The notes beneath the pieces were generated by a model. The model searched no databases. It worked only from the letters and a program-made list of their open reading frames with translations, and was not told the DNA's origin. This document shows, piece after piece, positions 28,014 through 36,441 of a stretch of DNA of 64,000 nt. Each line of letters starts with the position of its first letter. Position 1 is the first letter of the stretch. A program made the position numbers and the translations under genes. Source of the DNA: Myceligenerans salitolerans (GTDB taxonomy: Bacteria; Actinomycetota; Actinomycetes; Actinomycetales; Cellulomonadaceae); contig NZ_JAFMPK010000047.1 of NCBI RefSeq assembly GCF_017349295.1, forward strand, positions 124,001 through 188,000. Reading direction: 5' to 3'.

Positions 28014-28424
28014 TCAGCCGGTCTGGTTGAACCGGATGTGGTTGCCGGCAGGGTCGCGGAACGCGCAGTCCCGGACCCCGTAGGGCTGGTCGACCGGTTC
28101 CTGGACCACCTCTGCTCCGGCGGCCTGGATCCTGTCGAACGTCCTGTCGATGTCGGGCGTGGCCAGGACGAGGGTCGCGTAGGTGCCCTTGGCCATCATC
28201 TCGGCGATGGTCCGGCGCTCGTCCTCGGTGATGCCCGGGTCCGCCGCCGGCGGCGTCAGCACCACCGACGTGTCCGACCCTGGCGGCGCCACGGTGATCC
28301 AGCGCATCGCGCCGCCGCCCACATCCTGGCGCACCTCGAAACCGAGGACGTCACGGTAGAACGCCAGCGACTCCTCCGGATCCGTGTGCGGGAGGAACGT
28401 GTGGTGAATCCTGATCGTGTCCAT
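28014..28424 (-). CDS. VOC (glyoxalase/bleomycin-resistance) family protein
   Basis: The 136-residue protein has the paired beta-alpha-beta-beta-beta modules of vicinal-oxygen-chelate proteins: IHHTFLPHTDPEESLAFYRDVLGFEV at the N-terminus and YGVRDCAFRDPAGNHIRFNQ at the C-terminus, with the likely metal His/Glu/Asp positions partly conserved. It starts 10 nt after the AraC gene stops, so they are cotranscribed. Substrate is unknown; binding of a drug or detoxification of a small molecule is a reasonable guess given the UvrA2 neighbour. Confidence 0.85.
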   Translation of the reverse strand: MDTIRIHHTFLPHTDPEESLAFYRDVLGFEVRQDVGGGAMRWITVAPPGSDTSVVLTPPAADPGITEDERRTIAEMMAKGTYATLVLATPDIDRTFDRIQAAGAEVVQEPVDQPYGVRDCAFRDPAGNHIRFNQTG

Positions 28425-28434
28425 ACCCGTGACG

Positions 28435-28914
28435 CTAGGCGTGCGCGGGCGACGGCGCTTCTCGATTCCTGACCGGCCGTACGGCAGCGCCACCCGAACC
28501 GTTGCGCACCGGCCGCGTCACCTGCTTGGCGATGCACGGCGGCATCCCCGACGTGTCCTGGGCGCCCTCGATCCGGTAGACGCTGGGCGGCACGCCCACC
28601 AGCTCCGCGAACCGCGTGCTGAACGTGCCCAGCGACGAGCAGCCCACCGCGAAACACACCTCCGTGACGCTCATGTCACCACGGCGCAGCAGCGCCATCG
28701 CCCGTTCGATCCGCCTCGTCATCAGGTACGAGTACGGTGACTCGCCGTAGGCCCGCTTGAACTCCCGGCTCAGGTGCCCGGCCGACATGTGCACGCCACG
28801 TGCCAGCGCCTCCACGTCCAGCGGCTGCGCGTACTCCCGGTCGATCCGGTCGCGTACCCGGCGCAGCAACCTGAGACTGCGCAGGCGCTCGCGATCGGTT
28901 GGTGATGTACCCAT
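28435..28914 (-). CDS. AraC-family transcriptional regulator
   Basis: This is a small 159-residue regulator made mainly of the AraC double helix-turn-helix domain: LDVEALARGVHMSAGHLSREFKRAYGESP and then MSVTEVCFAVGCSSLGTFSTRFAELVGVPPSVYR. There is no obvious effector-binding domain, only a Pro/Arg-rich tail. AraC-VOC gene pairs are common in actinobacteria and the regulator probably controls the VOC gene and its own operon. It is divergent from the osmoprotectant transporter operon. Confidence 0.88.
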   Translation of the reverse strand: MGTSPTDRERLRSLRLLRRVRDRIDREYAQPLDVEALARGVHMSAGHLSREFKRAYGESPYSYLMTRRIERAMALLRRGDMSVTEVCFAVGCSSLGTFSTRFAELVGVPPSVYRIEGAQDTSGMPPCIAKQVTRPVRNGSGGAAVRPVRNREAPSPAHA

Positions 28915-28972
28915 TCGTCGATGATCTCAGGACGCCACGGCGAGTTTTATGTTGCCGCGTCGTTGCCGGTGT

Positions 28973-29002
28973 TTTACATAAGCCGTGCCACGCTTGTGTA
29001 TG
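28973..29002 (+). promoter_or_regulatory. Candidate promoter for the osmoprotectant transporter operon
   Basis: TTTACA (28973-28978) and TGTATG (28997-29002) are separated by 18 bp, in a locally AT-rich stretch. The flanking ACATAAGC and GCTTGTGTAT form an imperfect dyad, so a regulator may bind here. Confidence 0.4.
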
Positions 29003-29045
29003 GTGATGCACCCGTAAGGCTGGCGCTCTTGTGGGGAAGGTGTGC

Positions 29046-29705
29046 GTGGACGGACTGCATAGCTGGTGGGAGTACGTCGTCGGACACGGTGACGACGTCC
29101 TGGAGGCCACGCTGGAGCATGCCCAGATCACGGTGGTGGTCGTCATCCTGGCGACGGTTTTCTCCGTAGCGCTCGGGGTCTGTGTGCAATCACGGCCCAC
29201 CAGCAAGGCGATAGCCCTCGCGATCGCGAGCATCTTCCTGACGATCCCGGCGCTTGCTCTCTTCGCACTTTTCATCCCGTTGGTCGGACCGGGCGACAAC
29301 CCGGCGATGATGGCGCTTTTCCTCTACGCGATCCTGCCGATCCTGCGCAACACCGTGACCGGTCTCGACGAGGTCAGCCCAGCAGTTGTCGAGTCCGCCC
29401 GCGGGATGGGCATGAGTTCCGCGCAGCGGCTCTGGCGGGTACGGCTCCCGTTGGCCTGGCCACTGATCATGACCGGCGTGCGCATCTCGACGCTGCTGAC
29501 GGTCGGCATCGCGGCGATCGCCATCCTGGTGGGGGGCGGTGGCCTGGGAACGTTCATTCAGGGCGGCCTCACGCGCCTGGGCCTGCCCAACAGCGTGGAG
29601 TCGGTGTGGGTCGGGACCGTTTTCACCGTCCTGCTCGGCCTCGCACTCGATGTCGTCCTGTCCCTGGTCCAGCGCTTGACCAGCTCCCGCGGCCTCCGGG
29701 CCTGA
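29046..29705 (+). CDS. Osmoprotectant ABC transporter permease (OpuCB/OpuCD-type)
   Basis: This is an integral membrane permease of about 219 residues with five or six helices and the BPD_transp EAA loop (VVESARGMGMSSAQRLWRVRLPLAWPLI). It moves a quaternary ammonium compound or similar compatible solute across the membrane. I prefer the GTG at 29046 because GGGGAAGG lies 6 nt upstream; a GTG at 29031 is in the same frame. It is the first gene of an operon with an ATPase and a second permease, as in opuC/proU-like importers. Confidence 0.88.
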   Translation: MDGLHSWWEYVVGHGDDVLEATLEHAQITVVVVILATVFSVALGVCVQSRPTSKAIALAIASIFLTIPALALFALFIPLVGPGDNPAMMALFLYAILPILRNTVTGLDEVSPAVVESARGMGMSSAQRLWRVRLPLAWPLIMTGVRISTLLTVGIAAIAILVGGGGLGTFIQGGLTRLGLPNSVESVWVGTVFTVLLGLALDVVLSLVQRLTSSRGLRA

Positions 29706-29724
29706 AACGAAGGTAAGGAACCTC

Positions 29725-30750
29725 ATGGCAGGCGAACCGAAGATCCGACTCGACCACGTGAGCAAGATCTACCAGGGGGCCGAAGGCCCGGCGGTCGCAG
29801 AACTCACCCTGGACATCGATCCTGGAGAGATCCTTGTCCTGGTCGGCCCCTCCGGTTGCGGCAAGAGCACCACCCTTCGCCTCATCAACCGGATGATCGA
29901 GCCCACGAGCGGACGAATCTATCTCGACGGGGACGACGTCACGGACGTCAACCCGGACCAGCTGCGCCGACGGATCGGCTACGTGATCCAGCAGATCGGC
30001 CTTTTCCCGCACCAGACCATTGCCGAGAACGTGGCCACGGTGCCGAAGATGCTCCGGTGGGACAGGAAGAGGATCTCCACACGGGTCGACGAACTGCTCG
30101 AGCTGGTGGGGCTCGACCCGCGCGTGTACCGGGACCGCTACCCCAAGGAGTTGTCCGGCGGCCAGGCGCAGCGCGTCGGCGTCGCGCGGGCGCTCGGCGC
30201 CGACCCCTCCATCATGCTGATGGACGAGCCGTTCGGCGCCATCGACCCGATCACGCGCGAGAGCCTGCAGAACGAGTTCCTGCGCCTGCAGGAGGAACTG
30301 CGCAAGACGATCGTGTTCGTCACGCACGACATCGACGAAGCGATCAAGATGGGTGACCGGATCGCGATCCTGGGTGAGCAGAGTGTGGTTCATCAGGCCG
30401 ATACGCCTGAGCGCATCCTCGCCTATCCGGTGGACGACTTCGTGCGGAGCTTCATCGGAGCCGGCACCGCGATGAAGGGTCTCGCGTTCGAGCGCGTCGG
30501 GGACCTGGACCTGGCACCGTTCGACGAGGGCAGGAACGGGGACGGGAAGCCTGTGGGAACGATCACCGCGGACGCGACGCTCTTCGAGGCGCTCGAGGAG
30601 ATGCTGCGCACCGCGGACGGGAAGACGGTGGTGGTAGATGAGTCGGGCCGGCCCGCCGGGGTGGTGGAGCTGAGCCATCTCAGCGACGCGTTGCGGACAG
30701 CCCAGGACGAGGCGCGTCGACACTACGACGAGCTCGGGGCCGCCTCGTGA
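29725..30750 (+). CDS. Osmoprotectant ABC transporter ATP-binding protein (OpuCA-type)
   Basis: This is the energising ATPase of the importer, 341 residues. Walker A is GPSGCGKSTT, the Q-loop region is YVIQQIGLFPHQTI, the signature LSGGQAQRVG, Walker B IMLMDEPFGAID and the switch His FVTHDIDEA. After about residue 240 a C-terminal region with a CBS-like segment (ADGKTVVVDESGRPAGVVELSHL) resembles the ionic-strength sensor of OpuA/OpuC ATPases, so osmotic gating is plausible. The stop overlaps the next permease (GTGA). Confidence 0.92.
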   Translation: MAGEPKIRLDHVSKIYQGAEGPAVAELTLDIDPGEILVLVGPSGCGKSTTLRLINRMIEPTSGRIYLDGDDVTDVNPDQLRRRIGYVIQQIGLFPHQTIAENVATVPKMLRWDRKRISTRVDELLELVGLDPRVYRDRYPKELSGGQAQRVGVARALGADPSIMLMDEPFGAIDPITRESLQNEFLRLQEELRKTIVFVTHDIDEAIKMGDRIAILGEQSVVHQADTPERILAYPVDDFVRSFIGAGTAMKGLAFERVGDLDLAPFDEGRNGDGKPVGTITADATLFEALEEMLRTADGKTVVVDESGRPAGVVELSHLSDALRTAQDEARRHYDELGAAS

Positions 30751-31574
30751 GCGAGGCGGTCACTCCCCTCACCGCCAGGTGGCGACACGGGCGGAAACAT
30801 TCTGTCTCGACCGTCGCGATGCCGACCGGAGCCCAGCTCTGGCACCGATATTCGCTGGTCCTGGCGCCCGCCTTCATCGCCGGGCTGGGGCTCGTGCTCT
30901 GGTACTACTACAACAGCCTCGGCGTCGGGACCATCGCGCAGATTCAGGTATCTTCCGCGCTCGACTGGGAAACCAAGCTGAAGCCGCAGCTGATCCAGCA
31001 CCTGACGATCGCGGCCTGGTCCACTCTGCTGGTGATTCTTGTCGCAGTGCCGCTAGGGGTCCTGCTGACCCGCGGCGGCCCGCGCAGGATCGCGCCGGCA
31101 GTCCTGGCTGTCGCGAACTCGGGACAGGCGCTGCCGGCGTACGGTCTGCTGATCATCTTCCTCGCAGCGATGGGGCAAGGCGGCCGCACCGTGGTCGTGG
31201 CCCTGGTGGTCTACGCGATCCTCCCCGTACTGCGGAACACGATGGTGGGCCTCGACGGTGTCGACCGCAGCATGCTCGAGGCCGGCCGCGGGATGGGTAT
31301 GACCCGCATGCAGACCCTGCTGCGGATCGAGCTTCCGCTCGCGGTTCCCGTGATCGTGGCGGGCATCCGTACCGCGATGGTCCTCAACATCGGCATGGCC
31401 ACGCTTGCGTTCCTGATCGGCGGCGGCGGTCTCGGGATCACGATCAGCTCGGGACTGAAGCTCAACCAGGACGCGGTGCTGCTCGTCGGTGCCATCACGG
31501 TCGCGCTCGTCGCGCTCACCTTTGACTGGTTCGGCGCCTTGGCCGAGCGATTCTTGCACCCGCGCGGTCTCTAG
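30747..31574 (+). CDS. Osmoprotectant ABC transporter permease, second subunit
   Basis: The second membrane subunit has 275 residues, with an N-terminal soluble stretch, one early transmembrane helix and about five further helices. The EAA loop is MLEAGRGMGMTRMQTLLRIELPLAVPVI. It is about 35% identical by eye to the first permease in the core, as expected for the heteromeric pair. It overlaps the ATPase gene and is followed by a strong hairpin. Confidence 0.9.
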   Translation: MSEAVTPLTARWRHGRKHSVSTVAMPTGAQLWHRYSLVLAPAFIAGLGLVLWYYYNSLGVGTIAQIQVSSALDWETKLKPQLIQHLTIAAWSTLLVILVAVPLGVLLTRGGPRRIAPAVLAVANSGQALPAYGLLIIFLAAMGQGGRTVVVALVVYAILPVLRNTMVGLDGVDRSMLEAGRGMGMTRMQTLLRIELPLAVPVIVAGIRTAMVLNIGMATLAFLIGGGGLGITISSGLKLNQDAVLLVGAITVALVALTFDWFGALAERFLHPRGL

Positions 31575-31616
31575 CCGCCGTCGCCCGGGAGATCCACCGG
31601 TGGCACGAACGGGCTG

Positions 31617-31683
31617 TTCACAGGAGAGCCGTGATCGGGCGGACCCGCCGTCTGGCGCGACGGCCGCTCGATCACGGCTCCTG
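31617..31683. terminator. Bidirectional terminator hairpin
   Basis: Arms 31617-31640 and 31662-31683 pair over about 22 bp with one 2-nt bulge and one mismatch (CACAGGAG..CCGTGATCG). A nested CCGTC/GACGG stem lies inside. It separates the transporter operon from the convergent binding-protein gene. Confidence 0.75.
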
Positions 31684-31703
31684 TGAGTGCGAGCATCCTG
31701 GGC

Positions 31704-32651
31704 TCAGACGAGGCCCTGTTCTTCCAGGTACTCGGCGGCGACGTCGTCCGCGCTCTCCCCCTCGACGTCGACCTTCGCGTTCAGCTCGGCCATCGTGGCG
31801 TTGTCGAGCGGAGCGAAGATGGCTTCGACGAGCTCGTCGTAGACATCCGCGTGCTCCCCGTACACCGCGTTGTCGAACGTGTAGGACGCGTTGTAGATGA
31901 TCATCACGCCCGGATCTTCGACGAGCTCGATGTTGAGCGCCTCGATACGGCCGTCGGTCGTGAAGATCTCACCGAAGTCGCAGTTCGCCGCGGCCGTCTC
32001 GGTATAGATCAGGCCTGTGTCGAGGATCTGGATCTGCTCCTGCGGCACCTCGTAGCCCGTGGCGTCCTCGAAGAGGATCAGCCCGTCGGGACGATCGGGA
32101 AACTCGGTCTCCATGCAGACGGTCGCGTCCGGGTTGGCCTCCAGGTAGTCAGCCATGCCCTGGAAGTCGAACCCGCCCTCGGCCGCCGCGAGGTCGCCGT
32201 TGGCCGCAAAGCCGTAGGTGTCGTTGAACGGGGAGGTCCCGACCCACTTGATGTCGTTCTGTTCGAGATCTTCCTGGGACGTGACCTGGAAGAGCTCTTC
32301 CGGGTCGCTGCTCGGGTCCTCATGGCCGAGGTGGACGGTCCAGCCTGTGCCGTTGTACTCGGGGTACACGTCGATCTCCTCGGCCAGGAGGGCGTCACGG
32401 GCGACCGAGGTGCCACCCAGGTTCGTCTGCGTGGTCACGTCCGCTCCCTCGGCCTCGAGCGTTTGGACCAGCAGTTCGCCGAGCAGGATGTTCTCCGTGA
32501 AGTCCTTGGATCCAACGGTGATGCTCACCCCGCTGAGCCGGCCGTCGCCTCCGCCGGACGAATCGGTCGTGCCGCAGGCGGTCAGGGTCAGGCTTGTGGC
32601 GAGACCGGCGGCGAGACCGGCCGCGACGTCGAGCTTTCCGCGGGTACGCAT
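31704..32651 (-). CDS. Osmoprotectant substrate-binding lipoprotein (OpuCC-type)
   Basis: This is an extracytoplasmic solute-binding lipoprotein of 315 residues. A signal peptide ends at the lipobox LTAC, followed by a Ser/Gly-rich tether. The mature part has the OpuAC/ProX-type fold: SGVSITVGSKDFTENILLGE at the N-terminus, YPEYNGTGWTVHL, and LDTGLIYTETAAANCDFGEIF. Mature length is about 285. It is encoded on the opposite strand to its permeases, meeting them at a hairpin, unlike the usual single-operon layout. Ligand (glycine betaine, choline or related) cannot be told from sequence alone. Confidence 0.9.
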   Translation of the reverse strand: MRTRGKLDVAAGLAAGLATSLTLTACGTTDSSGGGDGRLSGVSITVGSKDFTENILLGELLVQTLEAEGADVTTQTNLGGTSVARDALLAEEIDVYPEYNGTGWTVHLGHEDPSSDPEELFQVTSQEDLEQNDIKWVGTSPFNDTYGFAANGDLAAAEGGFDFQGMADYLEANPDATVCMETEFPDRPDGLILFEDATGYEVPQEQIQILDTGLIYTETAAANCDFGEIFTTDGRIEALNIELVEDPGVMIIYNASYTFDNAVYGEHADVYDELVEAIFAPLDNATMAELNAKVDVEGESADDVAAEYLEEQGLV

Positions 32652-33027
32652 GGATCTACTCCCTGGTTGTCGTCGGTTCTGCCCTTTGCGAGACAGTTCG
32701 TCCCGCTTGGGGCACGCCCCAACGTAACCTGCCCTTGTTTCGGTGATTTGTCCGCAGGGTTCCCGGCCCTCGATCGAGGGGACAACGACCCACGCCCACG
32801 GCCGTCACGCAGACGCATCGAGAGCCCTTGGATGCTCCCCACCACCGGATTGCCCCGGGTAACAGTCCCTTGCCCGATTCGCTCCCCGCATCGTGATGGG
32901 ACCGTAATCGGCTCCCCGGCAACGGCAGCCGGATCTCGTGCGTCCATGGAAGAGAGGCGTTCGGCAGGGAAACGCCGCGCATGGAGTCATCGACGGCAGT
33001 CACGATGACGGCGAGGGGACGTGAGCC
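32652..33027. other. Divergent intergenic region with a 14-bp palindrome
   Basis: The 376 bases between the binding-protein gene and a small membrane-protein gene contain the perfect palindrome CCCTCGATCGAGGG (32767-32780), which may be an operator for the binding-protein gene. No gene is recognisable. Confidence 0.5.
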
Positions 33028-33234
33028 ATGACCAACATCACGATCGGCAGAGGGGACTTCTCCGACCCCGGTTTCGGCTCCGGCCACGGGCCGGGAGACG
33101 ACCGCTACACCGCACCACGGGAGATCAGCGGCTGGATTCCGCTGCTGGCCTCGGGGATCGCGCTTCTCGCGATGGTCGTCGCGGGAAGCGTGCTGTTCGG
33201 GGAGGCGGTCAAGTCCGCCCTCGGCGCGCTGTGA
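33028..33234 (+). CDS. Small single-span membrane protein, unknown function
   Basis: The 68-residue product has a polar Gly/Asp-rich N-terminus and one transmembrane helix (ISGWIPLLASGIALLAMVVAGS). It has an ATG start, high third-position GC and a terminator shortly after, all consistent with a real gene. I do not recognise a family. Confidence 0.55.
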   Translation: MTNITIGRGDFSDPGFGSGHGPGDDRYTAPREISGWIPLLASGIALLAMVVAGSVLFGEAVKSALGAL

Positions 33235-33292
33235 GGCGACGGCCGAACGAGGCGGGCACGGATACGCCGTGGCGCGTCACCGTCCCGGCGGA

Positions 33293-33324
33293 CCGGCCCC
33301 CGGCGCACCGCCGCCGGGGGCCGG
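33293..33324. terminator. Bidirectional terminator hairpin
   Basis: A perfect 13-bp stem (33293-33305 with 33312-33324) with loop CACCGC lies between two convergent genes, ending 1 nt before the stop codon of the minus-strand gene. Confidence 0.75.
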
Positions 33325-33325
33325 C

Positions 33326-33691
33326 TCACGCGGCGTAGTAGTCGGTACCCACGGTCCAGGCCGCGAACGCGAATGCCGCGAACAGGCCGAGCGCCACGAC
33401 GAGGTTGACCACCGGGTAACGCCGCTCGCCCGGCTCGCGGATCACGGGCTCCATGGCCAGGCCCGCACCGCCGAGCAGCAGCACCAGGGCGACGAACCAG
33501 ATCGGGAACGTCAGTTCCCCGCTGCGCATCACTCCCTGGACGGCGTCGGACCACCAGTCCACCCAGTGCGGGACGCTCTCCGTCAGGCCGGTCCCGGTCG
33601 CCCGGGCCTCCGCGAGCCAGAGAGCCGCGTACGGAATCCCGAGACCGAGCGCGGCCAGCGCGCGCCAGTCGATGACCGTCAGCTTCGCCAT
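33326..33691 (-). CDS. Hypothetical membrane protein, three helices
   Basis: The 121-residue product starts MAKLTVIDWRALAALGLGIP and shows three hydrophobic segments: about residues 8-27, FPIWFVALVLLLGGAGLAME and VVNLVVALGLFAAFAFAAW. Regular spacing and codon use support a real gene. No family is recognised. Its terminator is shared with the convergent small-protein gene. Confidence 0.6.
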   Translation of the reverse strand: MAKLTVIDWRALAALGLGIPYAALWLAEARATGTGLTESVPHWVDWWSDAVQGVMRSGELTFPIWFVALVLLLGGAGLAMEPVIREPGERRYPVVNLVVALGLFAAFAFAAWTVGTDYYAA

Positions 33692-33995
33692 GCCTGATCT
33701 CGCTCTCTGTCGTTCACCGGCGACACGGCCGGACCGCAATTCCTTGTCCAACTTGTGATAATCCGCTGTCCATTGTGCATTCGCCCAGGCCAGAGCGCTA
33801 CCAGGGAGAGCGATCCGGCCGGTCCGACGACTCCTCGCAGCGTGGAAGGACTCTCGGCGACGATTCGACTTTCGGAGCATTTGGCCTGGTGGCACTCTAT
33901 GGCCGACGGTGGAACCGCGGTCGGCGCCACGCCTTGGGTGGCCCCGCGCCACACCGCCGGATCCAGGGTGAGGCTGCGAGGGAGCTGACGGGACG
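33692..33995. other. Divergent intergenic region
   Basis: The 304 bases hold promoters for the minus-strand membrane protein and the plus-strand exonuclease-like gene. A locally AT-rich stretch has GATAAT at 33757-33762 as a possible -10, but I see no clear -35. No gene is recognisable. Confidence 0.45.
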
Positions 33996-35165
33996 ATGAC
34001 ACTTGCCAGGTCGGACACCGGCACGCCCGCGTACGCCGTCCTCGGCATGGCCACCAGCGGAATCGACCTGGACCGTGACACCGTCCGCGACCTGGCGGTC
34101 GTCCGCCTCGACGAGCAGGGCGGACTGGTCGACGAGTGGGCCACCACCCTCGACGAGGGCACGTTCGCCGACCAGGGCGCCCAGGTGCGCGAACTGCTCT
34201 CCCAGATGGCCGTCGTCACGCACAACGGACGCCTCGGCGTGGAGATGCTCCGCCGCGTCCTGACCCGCGCCGGATGGGACGTGCCCACCATCGCGCAGGC
34301 CACGACCCTCGAAGCCAGCTTCACCTACCTGCCGCGGCTGCTCCGCCGCCGGCTCGCCGACTGCTGCACCGCCGCCGGCGTCACCGGGCCCGACGGCCAG
34401 GCGTCCGGCGAGGCACGCGCCACCGCCGAGCTGCTCGTGCGATTCCTCGGCGGCGTCGCCGGCGTGCCACCCGCTCACGAGCTGACCGGCGTCACGCTGC
34501 GCGCCTGGGTCTACCCGTGGCCCGCGCACCCCACACGTGCCGCCGCGCCCCGTCCCCGGCCCTGGGTCCGTCCCGCGCCCCGGCCCTACGGCCTGGCACC
34601 CGCACCCCGGCACCTCAACGCACGCCAGCTCGCCGACGGCGCGGCAGGCACCCTGGGACACGAACACGCCTACCTCACCCTGCTCGCCGAGGAGGTCGCG
34701 CGGGGCCGGCTCCCCGAACCCGAGCCCGGCGCCCGTACCGGCCAGTCCGGCCTGACCGGGTTCACGGACCCGCCCGCGCTACGCCTGCTCGAGGAGGTCG
34801 CCACCGTCCTGCGCGTCGACGACCTCGCCGCCGCGCACCGGGACTTCGTCAACACGCTGATCGCCCAGGCGATCGAGGAGGACCGGTACGCCCAGGAGGA
34901 ACGCCAGGAACTGTTCCGGCTCGCGTCGTTGCTCGGCGTGCCGTGGTCCGTGGTTCTGGAACCGATCGTGGAAGCCACCCCGCTCGACTTCCCCAAGGTC
35001 GTGGACAACACCGGCAGCAGCCGTCGCCCCGCCGCCGGCGGCGGGGCGGGGCCCAAGGCGATCCGCGCCTGGGCGGCGGCCAACGGCTACGTCATCGCCC
35101 CGGAGGAGAAGATCCCCTGGAACGTCGTCCGCGCCTTCGAGGAGGCGCAGGAGCAGCAGAACTGA
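33996..35165 (+). CDS. Mosaic protein: degenerate DEDD exonuclease-like, TerB-like and Lsr2-like domains
   Basis: The 389-residue protein seems to have three parts. Residues 10-165 resemble the DnaQ/RNase T exonuclease fold (AVLGMATSGIDL for the DxE motif, VVTHNGRLGVEMLRRVLTRA, GEARATAELL), but the catalytic acids are lost. A Pro/Arg-rich linker follows. Residues about 265-325 (AAHRDFVNTLIAQAIEEDRY, then RQELFRLASLLGVP) look like a TerB-type helical domain. The C-terminus AIRAWAAANGYVIAPEEKIP and VVRAFEEA matches the Lsr2 DNA-binding tail. The domain assignments are by eye; a DNA-associated non-catalytic role is inferred. Confidence 0.6.
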   Translation: MTLARSDTGTPAYAVLGMATSGIDLDRDTVRDLAVVRLDEQGGLVDEWATTLDEGTFADQGAQVRELLSQMAVVTHNGRLGVEMLRRVLTRAGWDVPTIAQATTLEASFTYLPRLLRRRLADCCTAAGVTGPDGQASGEARATAELLVRFLGGVAGVPPAHELTGVTLRAWVYPWPAHPTRAAAPRPRPWVRPAPRPYGLAPAPRHLNARQLADGAAGTLGHEHAYLTLLAEEVARGRLPEPEPGARTGQSGLTGFTDPPALRLLEEVATVLRVDDLAAAHRDFVNTLIAQAIEEDRYAQEERQELFRLASLLGVPWSVVLEPIVEATPLDFPKVVDNTGSSRRPAAGGGAGPKAIRAWAAANGYVIAPEEKIPWNVVRAFEEAQEQQN

Positions 35166-35175
35166 CGTCCGCCGC

Positions 35176-36198
35176 TCACGCGTCCGGGTAGCCCCGCGGG
35201 TTCGCGGACTGCCACCGCCACGTGTCCGCGCAGATCTCGTCGATCGTGCGCGTCGCACGCCAGCCCAGCTCCGTGTTCGCTCGCGCGGGGTCCGCCCAGA
35301 ACGCGGCCAGGTCGCCCGGCCGCCGTGGCCCCACCTCGTACGGCAGCTCCCTGCCCGCCGCCCGCTCGAACGCGTGCACCATCTCCAGCACCGACGTGCC
35401 CCGGCCGGTACCGAGATTGAACGCCCGCACCGGCTCCGCGAGCTCCTCCAGGTGCTCCAGCGCCGCCACGTGCCCCTCGGCCAGGTCCATCACGTGGATG
35501 TAGTCCCGCTCGCACGTCCCGTCCGCGGTCGGGTAGTCGTCACCGAACACCGTGAGGCGCTCGCGACGGCCCACGGCCACCTGCGCGATGAACGGCATGA
35601 GGTTGTTCGGGATGCCCTGCGGGTCCTCGCCGATCCGCCCGGAGGGGTGGGCCCCCACGGGATTGAAGTACCGCAGCAGGGCGATCCGCCAGCCCTCGTG
35701 CACCGCGGCGACATCGGCCAGGACCCGTTCGATCACGACCTTCGTCTGCCCGTACGGGGAGGAGGCCGACAGGTGCTCGTACTCCTCCTGGTAGGGAACC
35801 GGGGCGTGCTCGCCGTACACGGTCGCCGAGGAGGAGAAGACGAACTTGGTGACCCCGGTGCGCTCCATGGCACGCAGCAGCGAGAACGTGGCGTCGAGGT
35901 TGTTCTGGTAGTAGCGCAGCGGCTCGGAGACCGACTCGCCCACCGCCTTGAACCCGGCGAAGTGCACGACGGCGTCGATCTGCTCGTGCGTGAACAGCTG
36001 CTCGGTCTTCTCGGTGTTCGTCAGGTCGAAGGCGTGGAACGGGACGTGCTTGCCGCTGAGCGCCTCCAGGCGCCCCTGCACCGTGGGCTTGCTGTTCGAG
36101 AAGTCGTCGACGACGACGACGTCGTGCCCCGCCTCGAGCAGGGACAGGACGGTGTGGGAGCCGATGTAGCCGGCTCCGCCGGAGACGAGGACGCGCAT
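35176..36198 (-). CDS. galE: UDP-glucose 4-epimerase
   Basis: GalE interconverts UDP-glucose and UDP-galactose for the Leloir pathway and polysaccharide synthesis. The 340-residue short-chain dehydrogenase-like enzyme has the NAD-binding VSGGAGYIGSHTV, HFAGFKAVGES, FSSSATVYG with the catalytic Ser, and SPYGQTK with the catalytic Tyr and Lys. LLRYFNPVGAHPSG and GTCERDYIHV are also typical. A TAGATT hexamer 7 nt upstream (36206-36211) suggests a leaderless transcript. Only 10 nt separate its stop from the convergent gene. Confidence 0.96.
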   Translation of the reverse strand: MRVLVSGGAGYIGSHTVLSLLEAGHDVVVVDDFSNSKPTVQGRLEALSGKHVPFHAFDLTNTEKTEQLFTHEQIDAVVHFAGFKAVGESVSEPLRYYQNNLDATFSLLRAMERTGVTKFVFSSSATVYGEHAPVPYQEEYEHLSASSPYGQTKVVIERVLADVAAVHEGWRIALLRYFNPVGAHPSGRIGEDPQGIPNNLMPFIAQVAVGRRERLTVFGDDYPTADGTCERDYIHVMDLAEGHVAALEHLEELAEPVRAFNLGTGRGTSVLEMVHAFERAAGRELPYEVGPRRPGDLAAFWADPARANTELGWRATRTIDEICADTWRWQSANPRGYPDA

Positions 36199-36205
36199 GG
36201 CGGTC

Positions 36206-36211
36206 AATCTA
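36206..36211 (-). promoter_or_regulatory. -10 element for leaderless galE
   Basis: On the minus strand TAGATT ends 7 nt before the galE ATG and there is no ribosome binding site between. Confidence 0.5.
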
Positions 36212-36441
36212 CCCGCGCTCGCGTGGATCGCGGCGGGTGTTTCGCGCTTCGGCCGCGTGAATGTCATCCTTGACCCACAAGCCTCTCTCCGTGAGCCGTC
36301 CGCACACCCGCGACCCACGCCACGGATCTGCCTCTCTGTTCGCTTCATCGCACGACGGGCCCCGTTCGTACCGATTCGACCGCGCCGTCCCGGTGCCGGC
36401 CGGCGGTCACGCGCACCCGGGGACCACAGGAGGAAAGACCC

